NCBI GenBank assembly: GCA_024103385.1
Contig: JAGFIT010000058.1
Location: forward strand, 24,661 to 88,660
Reading direction: 5' to 3'
Source of the DNA: Vicingus serpentipes
Lineage (GTDB): Bacteria > Bacteroidota > Bacteroidia > Flavobacteriales_E > Vicingaceae
Length of the DNA: 64,000 nt
Shown here: piece by piece, positions 8,874 to 17,371 of the stretch
Layout: each line of letters begins with the position of its first letter
Numbering within the stretch: the first letter of the stretch is position 1
Program-made: the position numbers and the translations under genes
Notes under the pieces: generated by a model
Seen by the model: only the letters and a program-made list of their open reading frames with translations
Database searches by the model: none
Told to the model about the DNA's origin: nothing

Positions 8874-9755
8874 ATGAAAAATATTAAACACCTTTCGTTG
8901 GCTTTATTAGCCTTAACTATTTTTACTGTATATAGTTGTAAAAAAGATCGTATTGAAAAAAAGCAAGTTAATGAATATCAATCACCAAACGATTATTTAG
9001 ATAGTAAAAAACAACAAGAACAAGAATTTATTATAAATGGACCGAGCAATGACACTTTGCAAGGAAATCAAGGAACCAGAGTTTATGGAGCAAAAAACTG
9101 CTTACAAAACAGTACTGGAGATACAATTGATTACCCTTTTACCATTAAGTTAGTGGAATTGTACACTCCTAAAGACATGATCTATTATCAAATCCCAACT
9201 GTTGCTGCTGGAAATATATTAGAGACGGACGGTGAAATTAGACTAAGAGCTTTTAAAGGAACTGAAGAATTAACCTTAAAGCCTTCATGCCCTTATGCAA
9301 TAGAAATGCCAAATGCAGCTCCGAAAAATTACATGAATATATTTTATGGTTCAACTGGAACAATTGTAGACTGGACAGATAGTCAAGTAGCTTTTGGTAC
9401 CAACGCTTATGGCTACATCGGTTCTCCAACTACCTTAGGCTGGATTAATTGTGATAAAACTATTGGTACGGGAACAGGACATACACTTACTTTTACTTCT
9501 AGTACTGACAACTTACAGAATGTTGCTATTTTTATTTACTTCACTGGTATTAAAGGTGTAATGCAAGTTTATAACATGACGAGTGGATTAATACCTGATG
9601 GATCCAACGTAAAAATAGTAATGATAGCAGTCAATTCTAGTGGTGACTTATATACTTATAAAGAAACGCGAACTGTAACTTCAAGTAGCACTATCGATGT
9701 AGAGTTAACCGCTATATCTGATGCTGATTTAACTAATCATTTAGATAATTTATAA
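8874..9755 (+). CDS. Secreted lipoprotein of unknown function
   Basis: A 293-residue predicted lipoprotein. The N-terminus has a basic start, a hydrophobic core and a lipobox-like VYSC with the acylated Cys at 22, followed by KKD. The rest looks beta-rich (TIDYPFTIKLVELYTPKDMI, GEIRLRAFKGTEELTLKP, TLTFTSSTDN). It resembles unnamed surface lipoproteins common in Bacteroidota that have a VELYTPKDMI-type core, but no function is known to me. The ATG at 8874 is chosen because it starts the signal sequence; a TTG at 8847 would add residues overlapping the previous gene. It is likely co-transcribed with the upstream barrel protein. Confidence 0.75.
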   Translation: MKNIKHLSLALLALTIFTVYSCKKDRIEKKQVNEYQSPNDYLDSKKQQEQEFIINGPSNDTLQGNQGTRVYGAKNCLQNSTGDTIDYPFTIKLVELYTPKDMIYYQIPTVAAGNILETDGEIRLRAFKGTEELTLKPSCPYAIEMPNAAPKNYMNIFYGSTGTIVDWTDSQVAFGTNAYGYIGSPTTLGWINCDKTIGTGTGHTLTFTSSTDNLQNVAIFIYFTGIKGVMQVYNMTSGLIPDGSNVKIVMIAVNSSGDLYTYKETRTVTSSSTIDVELTAISDADLTNHLDNL

Positions 9756-9773
9756 TTCTCTACCAATTTACTT

Positions 9774-10331
9774 ATGGAGATAAATAAATTAATTAGTGAG
9801 CGGTATAGTCCTCGTGCTTTTTCAGACCAACCCATTACTGAAGACCAGATTAAACTAATATTAAAAGCTGCCTCTTTAGCGGCTTCGTCATATAATGAAC
9901 AGCCCTGGCGATTTGTTTATGCTTTAAAAGAAAATCAAGAAGCTTTTTCTAGAGTATTTAGCTGTATTATGGACTTCAATCATGATTGGGCAAAACACGC
10001 TCCTGCATTAATAGTTTGTGTCGTAAAAGATAATTTATCACTTAACGATAAACCTAACATACACGCTTGGCATGATATGGGGTTAGCTGTTGGTAATCTT
10101 TCTCTCCAAGCCTTATCAATGGGGATATACGTGCGCCAAATGGGAGGATTTGATAGTGAAATTGCTAGAACTCAACTATCTATACCAAAAGGCTACACAC
10201 CAATCTCTGTAATTGCCTTAGGTTATATAGGAGATATCAATAATCTTCCTGTTTACTTACAAGAAAGAGAAAATTCGCCCAAACAAGTAAAACCTTTAGA
10301 AGAAGTTATTTTTGAGGGGACATGGAAATGA
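9774..10331 (+). CDS. Nitroreductase family protein
   Basis: A 185-residue FMN-dependent NAD(P)H oxidoreductase of the nitroreductase fold. FMN-binding features are ERYSPRAFSD at the N-terminus, SLAASSYNEQPWRFVYAL at about 40-57, and GLAVGNLSLQALSMGIYVRQ at about 103-122. The substrate is unknown; quinones, nitroaromatics or other electrophiles are possible. It has a clear paralog at 22300-22821 with the same EQPWRFVYAL block. Unlike that one, it has no MarR-type operator nearby. Its 3' end overlaps the convergent ispH gene by 26 bp. Confidence 0.9.
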   Translation: MEINKLISERYSPRAFSDQPITEDQIKLILKAASLAASSYNEQPWRFVYALKENQEAFSRVFSCIMDFNHDWAKHAPALIVCVVKDNLSLNDKPNIHAWHDMGLAVGNLSLQALSMGIYVRQMGGFDSEIARTQLSIPKGYTPISVIALGYIGDINNLPVYLQERENSPKQVKPLEEVIFEGTWK

Positions 10332-11547
10332 GCAATTTCTGTATAATATCCTCTTTTGGAGAAGCATTTGGAAAATAGCTCAATAATTTATCTAGCACTT
10401 CATCTACAATTTTATCAGGGCATGATGCTCCACTTGTTAAAATAATACGAAGCGGAGAGTTTCCTTTTAGAAAATTATTAGTCTTTAACCTCTCTTTGTT
10501 ATGGAAATTATAATGATTAATAGTGTTTTCGTTTTCAATCTCTTCTGCTGAATTAATAAAATAAGCTGGTAATTTTTCTTCTAATAACTCCACAATATGA
10601 GAAGTATTAGAGCTGTTATATCCCCCGACAACAATTGCTAAATCAGCTTTTTCATTCAATAATCCTATTGTGGCTTGCTGATTATCGTTTGTTGCATAAC
10701 ACAATGTATCCCTTGTGTCAGCAAAATGACGCTTAATGTCTTTCTCGCCAAACTTTTGTACCATGGCCTTCTTTAAAAAATCAGCTATTTCTTGTGTTTC
10801 GGATGCCAACATGGTTGTTTGATTCACTACCCCTATCTTGTCTAAATGCTTTTTTACATCAAAATCAGCAGAGAAACGTTCTTTAAACACTTCTTTAAAA
10901 TCATTTTGATTTCTGTTCCCCAGGATGAATTCAGCTAAAATTTGAGCTTCCTTAATGTCTTTAATAATTAAAGACGGTGCTTTTTTATTACTGTGAGAAA
11001 ATGTAGCACGTGTTTCTTCATGATTGTGCTTACCATGAATAATTATAGTATGATGACTATCTCCTAATTTGTTAGATTGTTTCCAAACACGTTCCACAAA
11101 AGGACAAGTGGTATTGTATTGTTGAGTCTTAACACCTATTTTATTTAAACGATCTTCTATTTCAACAGTTGTTCCAAAAGCAGGGATAATAACAATGTCT
11201 TCCTCCGTTAACTCTTCCCAGCCCACAAATTGATTCCCTTCTGTATCCATAACAAAGCGAATCCCTTTTTCTTCAAGATCTTGATTAACTAATGGATTAT
11301 GTATCATCTGACTCAATAAGTAGATGTTTTTACCGGGGTTTTCCTCAACTGCTCGGTACGCAATTTCAATAGCATTTTCTACTCCATAACAAAAACCAAA
11401 ATGACGAGCAATTAAAAATTGAACAGCTCCGAAATCAAGTTTTGTAGGGGAAAAATCCTTTTTTCTAGGATCATTATCCTTCCTTAAATTCTTTATGGTA
11501 GAGATGTAAGAACTTTTGTAATATGAAGGGATTTCAAAGCTTCTCAT
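10306..11547 (-). CDS. ispH: 4-hydroxy-3-methylbut-2-enyl diphosphate reductase
   Basis: IspH (LytB) is the last enzyme of the MEP isoprenoid pathway; it reduces HMBPP to IPP and DMAPP with a [4Fe-4S] cluster. The three cluster cysteines are visible in HFGFCYGVENA (Cys53), YNTTCPFVERVW (Cys148) and SGASCPDKIVDEVL near the C-terminus. Substrate-binding regions include HGKHNHEETRAT and VVGGYNSSNTSHI. At 413 residues it is longer than the roughly 310-residue E. coli enzyme; a long form with an N-terminal extension is common in Bacteroidota. The ATG at 11547 is chosen because the alternative TTG at 11559 lies inside the predicted -7 element. It suggests MEP-route isoprenoid synthesis. Confidence 0.96.
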   Translation of the reverse strand: MRSFEIPSYYKSSYISTIKNLRKDNDPRKKDFSPTKLDFGAVQFLIARHFGFCYGVENAIEIAYRAVEENPGKNIYLLSQMIHNPLVNQDLEEKGIRFVMDTEGNQFVGWEELTEEDIVIIPAFGTTVEIEDRLNKIGVKTQQYNTTCPFVERVWKQSNKLGDSHHTIIIHGKHNHEETRATFSHSNKKAPSLIIKDIKEAQILAEFILGNRNQNDFKEVFKERFSADFDVKKHLDKIGVVNQTTMLASETQEIADFLKKAMVQKFGEKDIKRHFADTRDTLCYATNDNQQATIGLLNEKADLAIVVGGYNSSNTSHIVELLEEKLPAYFINSAEEIENENTINHYNFHNKERLKTNNFLKGNSPLRIILTSGASCPDKIVDEVLDKLLSYFPNASPKEDIIQKLLISMSPQK

Positions 11548-11556
11548 AGGTAACCA

Positions 11557-11564
11557 CAAATTTA
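11557..11564 (-). promoter_or_regulatory. Candidate -7 element for ispH
   Basis: TAAATTTG on the minus strand, 9 bp upstream of the chosen ATG. If it is used, the transcript would be nearly leaderless and the TTG at 11559 could not be the start codon. Confidence 0.45.
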
Positions 11565-11681
11565 TTAATTAATATAACTCTATCCTTTTTATTACACATA
11601 TTTTTGAAGAACTATCTATTTATCAAGAGCATCAATGATGAAAATATCTTTAGAATAAGCTTTTATTTAATATAAAAACCC

Positions 11682-11689
11682 TACTTTTG
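11682..11689 (+). promoter_or_regulatory. Candidate -7 element for rpsA
   Basis: TACTTTTG matches TAnnTTTG about 95 bp upstream of the rpsA ATG. It predicts a leader of roughly 85 nt, long for this genome. Confidence 0.55.
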
Positions 11690-11741
11690 TCGCTCTTTAA
11701 AAATTAACAGACTGTAGCAGTGGCAGTTCTAAATTAACCCC

Positions 11742-11768
11742 TCTCGTTATCACTGATTTTAAACGAGA
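11742..11768 (+). promoter_or_regulatory. Hairpin in the rpsA leader
   Basis: TCTCGTT at 11742-11748 can pair with AACGAGA at 11762-11768 across a 13-nt loop. The stem ends 14 nt before the start codon, close enough to affect ribosome loading. Autoregulation by S1 is known in gammaproteobacteria; here it is only a suggestion from structure and position. Confidence 0.4.
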
Positions 11769-11782
11769 TACAAATAAATGAC

Positions 11783-13831
11783 ATGGCAGAAAAAAAAGAA
11801 GATGCTGTAAAAAAGAAAACAACAGCAAAAGCCACTAAAAAAGTAGCCCCTAAAGCTGAAGCTAAAAAAACCACTACTAAAAAACCTGCGGCAAAAAAGG
11901 CAGCCCCTAAAGCTGAAGCCAAAAAAACAACTCCTAAAGCAACGACTAAAAAAGTAGAGAAAGAAGTTGTAGCAGCAACACCTGTTACTGAGGCTAAAGC
12001 AGAAGTAAAAGAGACAAAAAAAACTACTACTCCTACCCCTAAGAAAAAAACTGAAATTAAGCCTTTAGCTGATTTCGATTGGGAAAAAATTGGTAAGTAC
12101 GAAGATTCCTACTCCATTGCAGAGCAAAAAGAGATGGAAAAAGTGTATGATGAAACGTTAAAATCTATTGCTGAACAAGAAGTTTTAGACGGTACTGTTG
12201 TAGCCAAAACCAATAGAGATGTAGTTATCAATATAGGATACAAATCCGAAGCGGTTATTTCAATTTCAGAATTTAGATATAATCCAGATTTAAAAGAAGG
12301 TGATACTGTAGAAGTATTTGTTGTAAGTCAAGAAGATAAAAACGGACAATTAATTCTATCTCACAGTAAAGCAAGAGCTTTAAGAGCTTGGGATAAAGTA
12401 AATGAAGTTTTACAAACTCAAGAAATTATTAAAGGTTACGTTAAGTGTAGGACAAAAGGAGGTTTAATTGTGGATGTTTTCGGAATTGAAGCATTTTTAC
12501 CTGGTTCTCAAATTGATGTTAAGCCGATTAGAGATTACGATGTTTACGTTGATAAAACCATGGAGTTTAAAGTGGTTAAGATTAACAAGGAATTTAAAAA
12601 CATTGTTGTTTCTCATAAAGCATTAATTGAAGCTGAAATTGAACAGCAAAAAGTTCAAATCATCTCTAAATTAGAAAAAGGACAAGTATTAGAGGGAACT
12701 GTTAAAAACATCACTTCTTATGGTGTATTTGTTGATTTAGGTGGTGTAGATGGACTAATCCATATTACCGATTTATCTTGGGGAAGAATTAATCACCCAG
12801 AAGAAATATTAGAATTAGATCAAAAATTAAATGTTGTAATTCTTGATTTTGATGATGACAAAAAAAGAATTGCATTAGGTGTAAAACAACTACAAGAACA
12901 CCCATGGGATAAATTAGACCCTAAATTAGCTGTTGGAGATACTGTAAAAGGAAAAGTTGTTGTTGTAGCTGATTACGGTGCATTCATTGAAATTATTCCT
13001 GGCGTTGAAGGTTTAGTTCACGTATCTGAAATTACTTGGAGTAATCACTTAAAACCTGCTCAAGAATTCTTTAAAGTAGGTGAAGAAATCGAAACCCAAA
13101 TTTTAACATTAGATAGAGAAGAAAGAAAAATGTCTTTAGGAGTTAAGCAATTAACTACTGATCCATGGGAAGATATAGACAAGAAATACCCTATTGATTC
13201 TAGGCATAAAGGAAAGGTAACAAACATTTCCGATTTTGGAGTATTTGTAGCGTTAGAGTTAGGTGTTGATGGATTGATTCACATTTCTGATTTATCATGG
13301 TCTAAGAAAATCAACCACCCTTCAGAAATCACTAAAGCTGGTGATGAGATAGAAGTGGTAATCTTGGAAATAGATAGAGAAAACAAACGACTAAGCTTAG
13401 GTCACAAACAATTAGAAGAAAATCCATGGGATGTGTTCGAAACTGTTTTCACTGAGGGTTCAACTCATACTGGAACGGTAACAGAAATTACTCCTAAAGG
13501 ATTAACAATTGTTACTTTACAACATGGTGTTGAGGGTATTGTTACTAAACGAAATGCCGAAAAAGAAGACGGCTCATTCTTAGCTGTAGATGATAAAGTT
13601 GATTTTAAAGTATTAGAGTTCAATAAAAATTCTAAAAAAATAGTTTTATCACACACACAATTATTTAAAGAAACAGAGCAAGAAGAAAAGCCTAAAGCTA
13701 AATCTAAAGGCAAATCGTCTGATTCTTCAAACGCAGTAAAAAAGGTAAACGCTAATGTAGAAAAAACTACTTTAGGTGATTTAGATGCTTTATCTGCACT
13801 AAAAGAAGACCTAGAAAAAGGAGAGAAATAA
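11783..13831 (+). CDS. rpsA: 30S ribosomal protein S1 with basic N-terminal tail
   Basis: Ribosomal protein S1 binds mRNA and helps place it on the 30S subunit. From about residue 110 the protein contains six consecutive S1 (OB-fold) repeats, for example VLEGTVKNITSYGVFVDLGG with HITDLSWGR, and GKVVVVADYGAFIEIIPGVE with HVSEITWS. Each repeat is followed by a LSLGHKQL/MSLGVKQL-type segment. At 682 residues it is longer than E. coli S1 (557). The extra part is an N-terminal tail of about 95 residues made mostly of Lys, Ala, Thr, Pro and Glu (such as KKAAPKAEAKKTTPKATTKK), resembling histone H1-like low-complexity tails. A strong rho-independent terminator follows, so it is probably monocistronic. 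Confidence 0.95.
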   Translation: MAEKKEDAVKKKTTAKATKKVAPKAEAKKTTTKKPAAKKAAPKAEAKKTTPKATTKKVEKEVVAATPVTEAKAEVKETKKTTTPTPKKKTEIKPLADFDWEKIGKYEDSYSIAEQKEMEKVYDETLKSIAEQEVLDGTVVAKTNRDVVINIGYKSEAVISISEFRYNPDLKEGDTVEVFVVSQEDKNGQLILSHSKARALRAWDKVNEVLQTQEIIKGYVKCRTKGGLIVDVFGIEAFLPGSQIDVKPIRDYDVYVDKTMEFKVVKINKEFKNIVVSHKALIEAEIEQQKVQIISKLEKGQVLEGTVKNITSYGVFVDLGGVDGLIHITDLSWGRINHPEEILELDQKLNVVILDFDDDKKRIALGVKQLQEHPWDKLDPKLAVGDTVKGKVVVVADYGAFIEIIPGVEGLVHVSEITWSNHLKPAQEFFKVGEEIETQILTLDREERKMSLGVKQLTTDPWEDIDKKYPIDSRHKGKVTNISDFGVFVALELGVDGLIHISDLSWSKKINHPSEITKAGDEIEVVILEIDRENKRLSLGHKQLEENPWDVFETVFTEGSTHTGTVTEITPKGLTIVTLQHGVEGIVTKRNAEKEDGSFLAVDDKVDFKVLEFNKNSKKIVLSHTQLFKETEQEEKPKAKSKGKSSDSSNAVKKVNANVEKTTLGDLDALSALKEDLEKGEK

Positions 13832-13852
13832 TCCTTACTTTGGATAACTTAT

Positions 13853-13889
13853 AAAACTCCTCTGAATAATTTCAGAGGAGTTTTTTTTG
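13853..13889 (+). terminator. Rho-independent terminator after rpsA
   Basis: A perfect 13-bp stem, AAAACTCCTCTGA paired with TCAGAGGAGTTTT, has a 6-nt loop at 13866-13871 and runs into eight consecutive T residues. It lies 21 bp after the rpsA stop. Confidence 0.92.
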
Positions 13890-13894
13890 TTTAC

Positions 13895-13927
13895 TTGCTT
13901 AAATCAACAAGAAATAATATATCTTTG
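13895..13927 (+). promoter_or_regulatory. Candidate promoter of pyrR-pyrB
   Basis: TTG at 13895-13897 and TATCTTTG at 13920-13927 are separated by 22 bp, near the usual Bacteroidota spacing. The predicted transcription start is only a few bases before the pyrR ATG at 13935, so the transcript may be leaderless or nearly so. No PyrR-binding attenuator leader is visible. Confidence 0.55.
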
Positions 13928-13934
13928 TGCTTTA

Positions 13935-14489
13935 ATGGATAAAATTGGAAGAATAATATTAGATGATGTTCAATTTAACCTTACCATTAAACGATTAGCT
14001 CATCAATTAATCGAAAACTACAACGATTTTTCTAACACTGTTATTATTGGCTTACAGCCTAGAGGTGTATTTTTAGCAGAAAGGATCAAATCTGAACTCC
14101 TTAAAATTAACCCTTCTTTTAATATCCAATCAGGATCTTTAGATACTACCTTCTATCGTGATGATTACAGAAGACAAGGAAATCCTTTAATCCCGAATAA
14201 AACAAACCTCGATTTTTCTTTAGAAGATAAAAAAATTGTACTGGTAGATGATGTGTTATATACAGGAAGAACAATAAGATCTGGACTAGACGCCTTATTA
14301 GCATTTGGTCGACCAAAAACCGTAGCACTTTTAGTACTTATTAATAGAAGGTATAAAAGACATTTACCTATACAAGCAGATTATATTGGAAAAAATGTAC
14401 ACTCCATAGATACTGAAAGAGTTATTGTTAGCTGGAAAGAAACCGATAAAAAAGATGAAGTAATATTATACACCCCTAAAAATGAGTAA
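13935..14489 (+). CDS. pyrR: PyrR, phosphoribosyltransferase-type pyrimidine regulator
   Basis: A 184-residue type I phosphoribosyltransferase of the PyrR family. It contains the PRPP loop KIVLVDDVLYTGRTIRSGLD and the upstream GLQPRGVFLAERI. The family can have uracil phosphoribosyltransferase activity and, in Bacillus, acts as an mRNA-binding attenuation protein. Binding to RNA is not demonstrated by anything here, since no attenuator is visible in front of the gene. The ATG at 13935 (MDKIGRIILDD) is chosen over an upstream in-frame start because it matches the family N-terminus and follows the predicted promoter. The last 8 bp overlap pyrB, implying translational coupling. Confidence 0.92.
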   Translation: MDKIGRIILDDVQFNLTIKRLAHQLIENYNDFSNTVIIGLQPRGVFLAERIKSELLKINPSFNIQSGSLDTTFYRDDYRRQGNPLIPNKTNLDFSLEDKKIVLVDDVLYTGRTIRSGLDALLAFGRPKTVALLVLINRRYKRHLPIQADYIGKNVHSIDTERVIVSWKETDKKDEVILYTPKNE

Positions 14490-15408
14490 ATTAAGCGTTA
14501 ATCACTTATTAGGCATAAAAAATCTTCAAAAAGAAGATATCGAATTGATTTTTAAAACTGCCGACCATTTTAAAGAAGTTATTAATCGCCCCATAAAAAA
14601 AGTTCCCTCGCTTCGAGACATCACCATTGCCAATCTCTTTTTTGAAAACTCCACCAGAACTAAACTTTCTTTTGAAATTGCTGAAAAGCGATTATCAGCA
14701 GATGTTCTCAACTTTTCCTCTTCCAACTCCTCGGTAAAAAAAGGAGAAACACTCATAGATACAGTAAACAACATTCTTTCCATGAAAGTGGACATGGTAG
14801 TAATGAGGCACCCTAACCCAGGAGCTGCCAACTTTTTATCTAAGCACGTAAAGGCAAAGATTGTGAATGCTGGTGATGGTGCACACGAACATCCTACTCA
14901 AGCACTATTGGATGCCTTCTCAATAAGAGAAAAATATGGAGACATCAAAGGAAAAAACATTGTTATTGTGGGAGATATCTTACATTCTAGAGTAGCACTA
15001 TCTAACATCTTTTGCCTACAAAAACTAGGTGCAAACGTGAAGGTTTGTGGCCCTTTAACCTTAATGCCTAAGCATATTACTTCTTTAGGTGTTGAAGTGA
15101 TAACCAATTTAAAAGAAGCATTGAACTGGTGTGATGTTGCCATTATGTTAAGAATCCAACTAGAACGACAAGACATTAAGCTTTTTCCTTCTTTAAGAGA
15201 GTATACCATGTTGTACGGAATAGATAAAGAACTGCTCGACTCTCTTGATAAAAAAATAACAATTATGCACCCTGGACCTATTAACAGAGGTGTTGAAATT
15301 ACGAGTGATGTGGCAGATAGCAATCAATCCATCATTTTAAATCAAGTAGAAAATGGAGTCGCCATAAGAATGGCTGTACTTTACTTACTAGCAGGACAAA
15401 TTGAATAA
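14482..15408 (+). CDS. pyrB: Aspartate carbamoyltransferase catalytic subunit
   Basis: PyrB condenses carbamoyl phosphate with aspartate, the committed step of pyrimidine synthesis. At 308 residues it has the normal catalytic-chain length. The carbamoyl-phosphate motif is FFENSTRTKLSFE (about 54-66), with Lys in place of the more common Arg after STRT. Other motifs are HEHPTQALLDAFSI, VGDILHSRVALSN and MHPGPINRGVEI. It overlaps pyrR by 8 bp and forms a two-gene operon with it. No pyrI regulatory chain is present next to it. An intergenic palindromic repeat follows 7 bp after the stop codon. Confidence 0.96.
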   Translation: MSKLSVNHLLGIKNLQKEDIELIFKTADHFKEVINRPIKKVPSLRDITIANLFFENSTRTKLSFEIAEKRLSADVLNFSSSNSSVKKGETLIDTVNNILSMKVDMVVMRHPNPGAANFLSKHVKAKIVNAGDGAHEHPTQALLDAFSIREKYGDIKGKNIVIVGDILHSRVALSNIFCLQKLGANVKVCGPLTLMPKHITSLGVEVITNLKEALNWCDVAIMLRIQLERQDIKLFPSLREYTMLYGIDKELLDSLDKKITIMHPGPINRGVEITSDVADSNQSIILNQVENGVAIRMAVLYLLAGQIE

Positions 15409-15415
15409 ATAACAT

Positions 15416-15494
15416 CGTCATTGCGAGCGAAATGCAATGTAGCAAAGCAATCTTGTTAAATTGATATGAGATTGCTTCGTTTCTCGCAATGACG
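15416..15494. repeat. Intergenic palindromic repeat, family A (full copy)
   Basis: The ends CGTCATTGCGAG (15416-15427) and CTCGCAATGACG (15483-15494) are perfect 12-bp inverted repeats. An inner pair, AAGCAATCT and AGATTGCTT, extends the fold. The right 26 bases (15469-15494) match 25 of 26 bases at 29612-29637, so this is a dispersed repeat. It separates pyrB from the cyclophilin gene. Confidence 0.85.
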
Positions 15495-15511
15495 GATAAT
15501 TTAAATATAGA

Positions 15512-15946
15512 ATGAAAGCAATTATTAAAACCGAAAAAGGAGACATGAAAGTAGAGTTTTTTGAAAAAGATGCTCCAAAAACAGTAGAAAACTTTATCAC
15601 ACTAGCCAAAAAAGGCTTTTACGATGGATTAACGTTCCATAGAGTAATACCTGATTTTGTAATTCAGGGTGGATGTCCTGATGGAACGGGTGCTGGTGGA
15701 CCAGGATACTCTATTGACTGTGAATTGGATGGCGACAATCAATTTCATGATAGAGGCGTATTATCAATGGCTCATGCAGGAAGAAATACCGGTGGTTCTC
15801 AGTTTTTCATTTGTCATAGTCGTAACAACACTGCTCATTTAGATAGGAACCATACTTGTTTTGGAAAAGTAGTTGAAGGATTAGATGTAATTGACCAAAT
15901 TGCTGCTGATGATAAAATCAATAGTATAGAAGTGATAGAAGAATAA
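15512..15946 (+). CDS. ppiB: Cyclophilin-type peptidyl-prolyl isomerase
   Basis: A compact 144-residue cyclophilin that catalyses cis-trans isomerisation of proline peptide bonds. It has no signal peptide, so it should be cytoplasmic. Active-site motifs are [19 protein letters not shown] (catalytic Arg in FHRV), [18 protein letters not shown] and [12 protein letters not shown]. The usual Trp of the cyclosporin site is absent, as in many bacterial cyclophilins: the position reads [10 protein letters not shown]. It stands alone between two repeat-bearing intergenic regions. The symbol ppiB is used in the general sense of small bacterial cyclophilin. Confidence 0.93.
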   Translation: MKAIIKTEKGDMKVEFFEKDAPKTVENFITLAKKGFYDGLTFHRVIPDFVIQGGCPDGTGAGGPGYSIDCELDGDNQFHDRGVLSMAHAGRNTGGSQFFICHSRNNTAHLDRNHTCFGKVVEGLDVIDQIAADDKINSIEVIEE

Positions 15947-15962
15947 TTTCTTTGTTATATAC

Positions 15963-15982
15963 TCCCCGGACTTGTTCCGGGA
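15963..15982. repeat. CCCGGA/TCCGGG intergenic hairpin
   Basis: CCCGGA at 15965-15970 and TCCGGG at 15976-15981 form a short G/C-rich hairpin just after ppiB, with loop CTTGT. The G/C-rich sequence contrasts with its surroundings. It may belong to a dispersed repeat family, but only one copy was seen in this window. Confidence 0.55.
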
Positions 15983-15994
15983 TCTTATTTCCTC

Positions 15995-16112
15995 ACATTC
16001 CTTGAGAAGCGACAGCGAATACAGGGAATCCAAACCAATTAACTAAGTTCAATAACTTATAGTCCTAAATATTTTGGATTCCTGATCTCCATTACATTTC
16101 GTTAGGAATGAT
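15995..16112. repeat. Intergenic inverted repeat pair, family B (copy 1)
   Basis: This holds two facing arms. The left arm includes AAGCGACAGCGAATACAGG, the right arm includes GATTCCTGATCTCC followed by TTTCGTTAGGAAT. Both end in ATTCCT/AGGAAT-type sequences. The same two arm types occur, more diverged, at 27183-27320. It lies between the convergent ppiB and SpoIID-domain genes. Confidence 0.65.
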
Positions 16113-16143
16113 GTTAAAGAAAACACACAACAACTATTACTTA

Positions 16144-17304
16144 CTAAAAATCAGCTTTAAAAAACGCCAATGATTCCAAGTTAATCATATGTACGTCTTC
16201 GTAATAGAAATGAAGAATATCAATATACGAATAGCCTGTTCTTGCCATTTTCATAGCTCCTTCCTGGCACAACCCTACTCCATGCCCAAAACCTCTTCCT
16301 TTTAACACCACATAATTTCCATCAGGTATCACATCAAATACAGCAGATTTTAAATTCCAATCCTTACGAATAGTAACAAAGGGAATCTGAACATTCTGGT
16401 TTTCATAATATTGCTCTCTGCAATTTTGGAAGTATTCCGTACCACACTCTGCTTCAAGACTACCTTTTGGTAATCCATAATCAATTAAATACTCACTCCA
16501 CTCTTCCTTAGAAATTTTTTTAGTCCATACTGCATTATTTTCGTTCAGGCAAAAAGTATCCTTCACTGCCTTTAAATAATATAAAGGCCGCTTCCACACT
16601 TCTTCTGAGTTGGCTGTCTGTCCGCCACAATTAGAATAAAAAGTAGCTGTTATTAAATTGATATCACTATCCACGATAACCACCCCACTTGTAGCTATAG
16701 CAGCTTCTTTAATCAAATCTGATTTGGGTTTTCCATGGTAAGCCTGGCAATGTACTTTATCACATAAACTAAAACCATCATCTTTATGCTTATCGATATT
16801 TTTAAGTGCGTAAGTACGACAAATAATGGCTTGTAATTTAAAATATTCTACTGGTGGTCTTCTTCCTACTTCCGATTCAACTACCCCAGCAACATAATTA
16901 TCTATATCGATGTTGTTGACCAACTGCAAATAGCGGTAATAAGTATGAATAGTAACAATCAAATTGTCTTCATAATTTTTAATAGATCCAGCAGGATGAT
17001 TGGTTTTAATTTTAAAGGTATTACCTACGGAACTTCCTATAAAATGTACTTTCTTAAAAGCTCCGTAATCTTTATCTAACGATTTAATATAAATCAAATT
17101 ATTCCTGTAGGAAAGTTCTAGTATTTCTGTATTATCAATTTCTGTAAGTTTTCCTTTATTGGTATAAACGGTATAATTACCAGCTTGTGGTGAAAAAATA
17201 AAGGAAGTAATTTTCTTTTTGTGTAAAACACCAATGTTTACAATTTCAGCAGAAATCGTGTTTATAAAACAAACACACAACAATATGAGGAAATTCCTGA
17301 CCAT
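16144..17304 (-). CDS. SpoIID/LytB-domain protein, secreted
   Basis: A 386-residue protein with an N-terminal signal peptide (MVRNFLILLCVCFINTISA). The SpoIID domain spans about residues 100-360 and includes LVNNIDIDNYVAGVVESEVG, KLQAIICRTYAL, TATFYSNCGGQTANSEEVW and RGFGHGVGLCQEGAMKMA. SpoIID of Bacillus is a lytic transglycosylase acting on stem-less peptidoglycan. The conserved Glu in VESEVG is a candidate catalytic residue. In a non-sporulating Bacteroidota, a cell-wall remodelling role is inferred. It follows lpxB on the same strand after a 67-bp gap, so it may be the last gene of the surE group or have its own promoter. Confidence 0.87.
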   Translation of the reverse strand: MVRNFLILLCVCFINTISAEIVNIGVLHKKKITSFIFSPQAGNYTVYTNKGKLTEIDNTEILELSYRNNLIYIKSLDKDYGAFKKVHFIGSSVGNTFKIKTNHPAGSIKNYEDNLIVTIHTYYRYLQLVNNIDIDNYVAGVVESEVGRRPPVEYFKLQAIICRTYALKNIDKHKDDGFSLCDKVHCQAYHGKPKSDLIKEAAIATSGVVIVDSDINLITATFYSNCGGQTANSEEVWKRPLYYLKAVKDTFCLNENNAVWTKKISKEEWSEYLIDYGLPKGSLEAECGTEYFQNCREQYYENQNVQIPFVTIRKDWNLKSAVFDVIPDGNYVVLKGRGFGHGVGLCQEGAMKMARTGYSYIDILHFYYEDVHMINLESLAFFKADF

Positions 17305-17371
17305 TCCGTAAAAGTATTCTTAATACTTGTTTTTAAATACTACTTTAAGAACAGTTATGCACAACGTTTTT

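Noticed and set aside
11742..11768. A riboswitch in the rpsA leader
   Set aside because: Only a simple hairpin is visible, with no conserved ligand-binding core.
13465..13713. An 82-codon minus-strand frame within rpsA
   Set aside because: It is antisense to the conserved S1 repeats and has no promoter or family features.
13888..13934. A PyrR-binding attenuator before pyrR
   Set aside because: The predicted promoter leaves almost no leader, and no anti-terminator/terminator pair is present between promoter and start codon.
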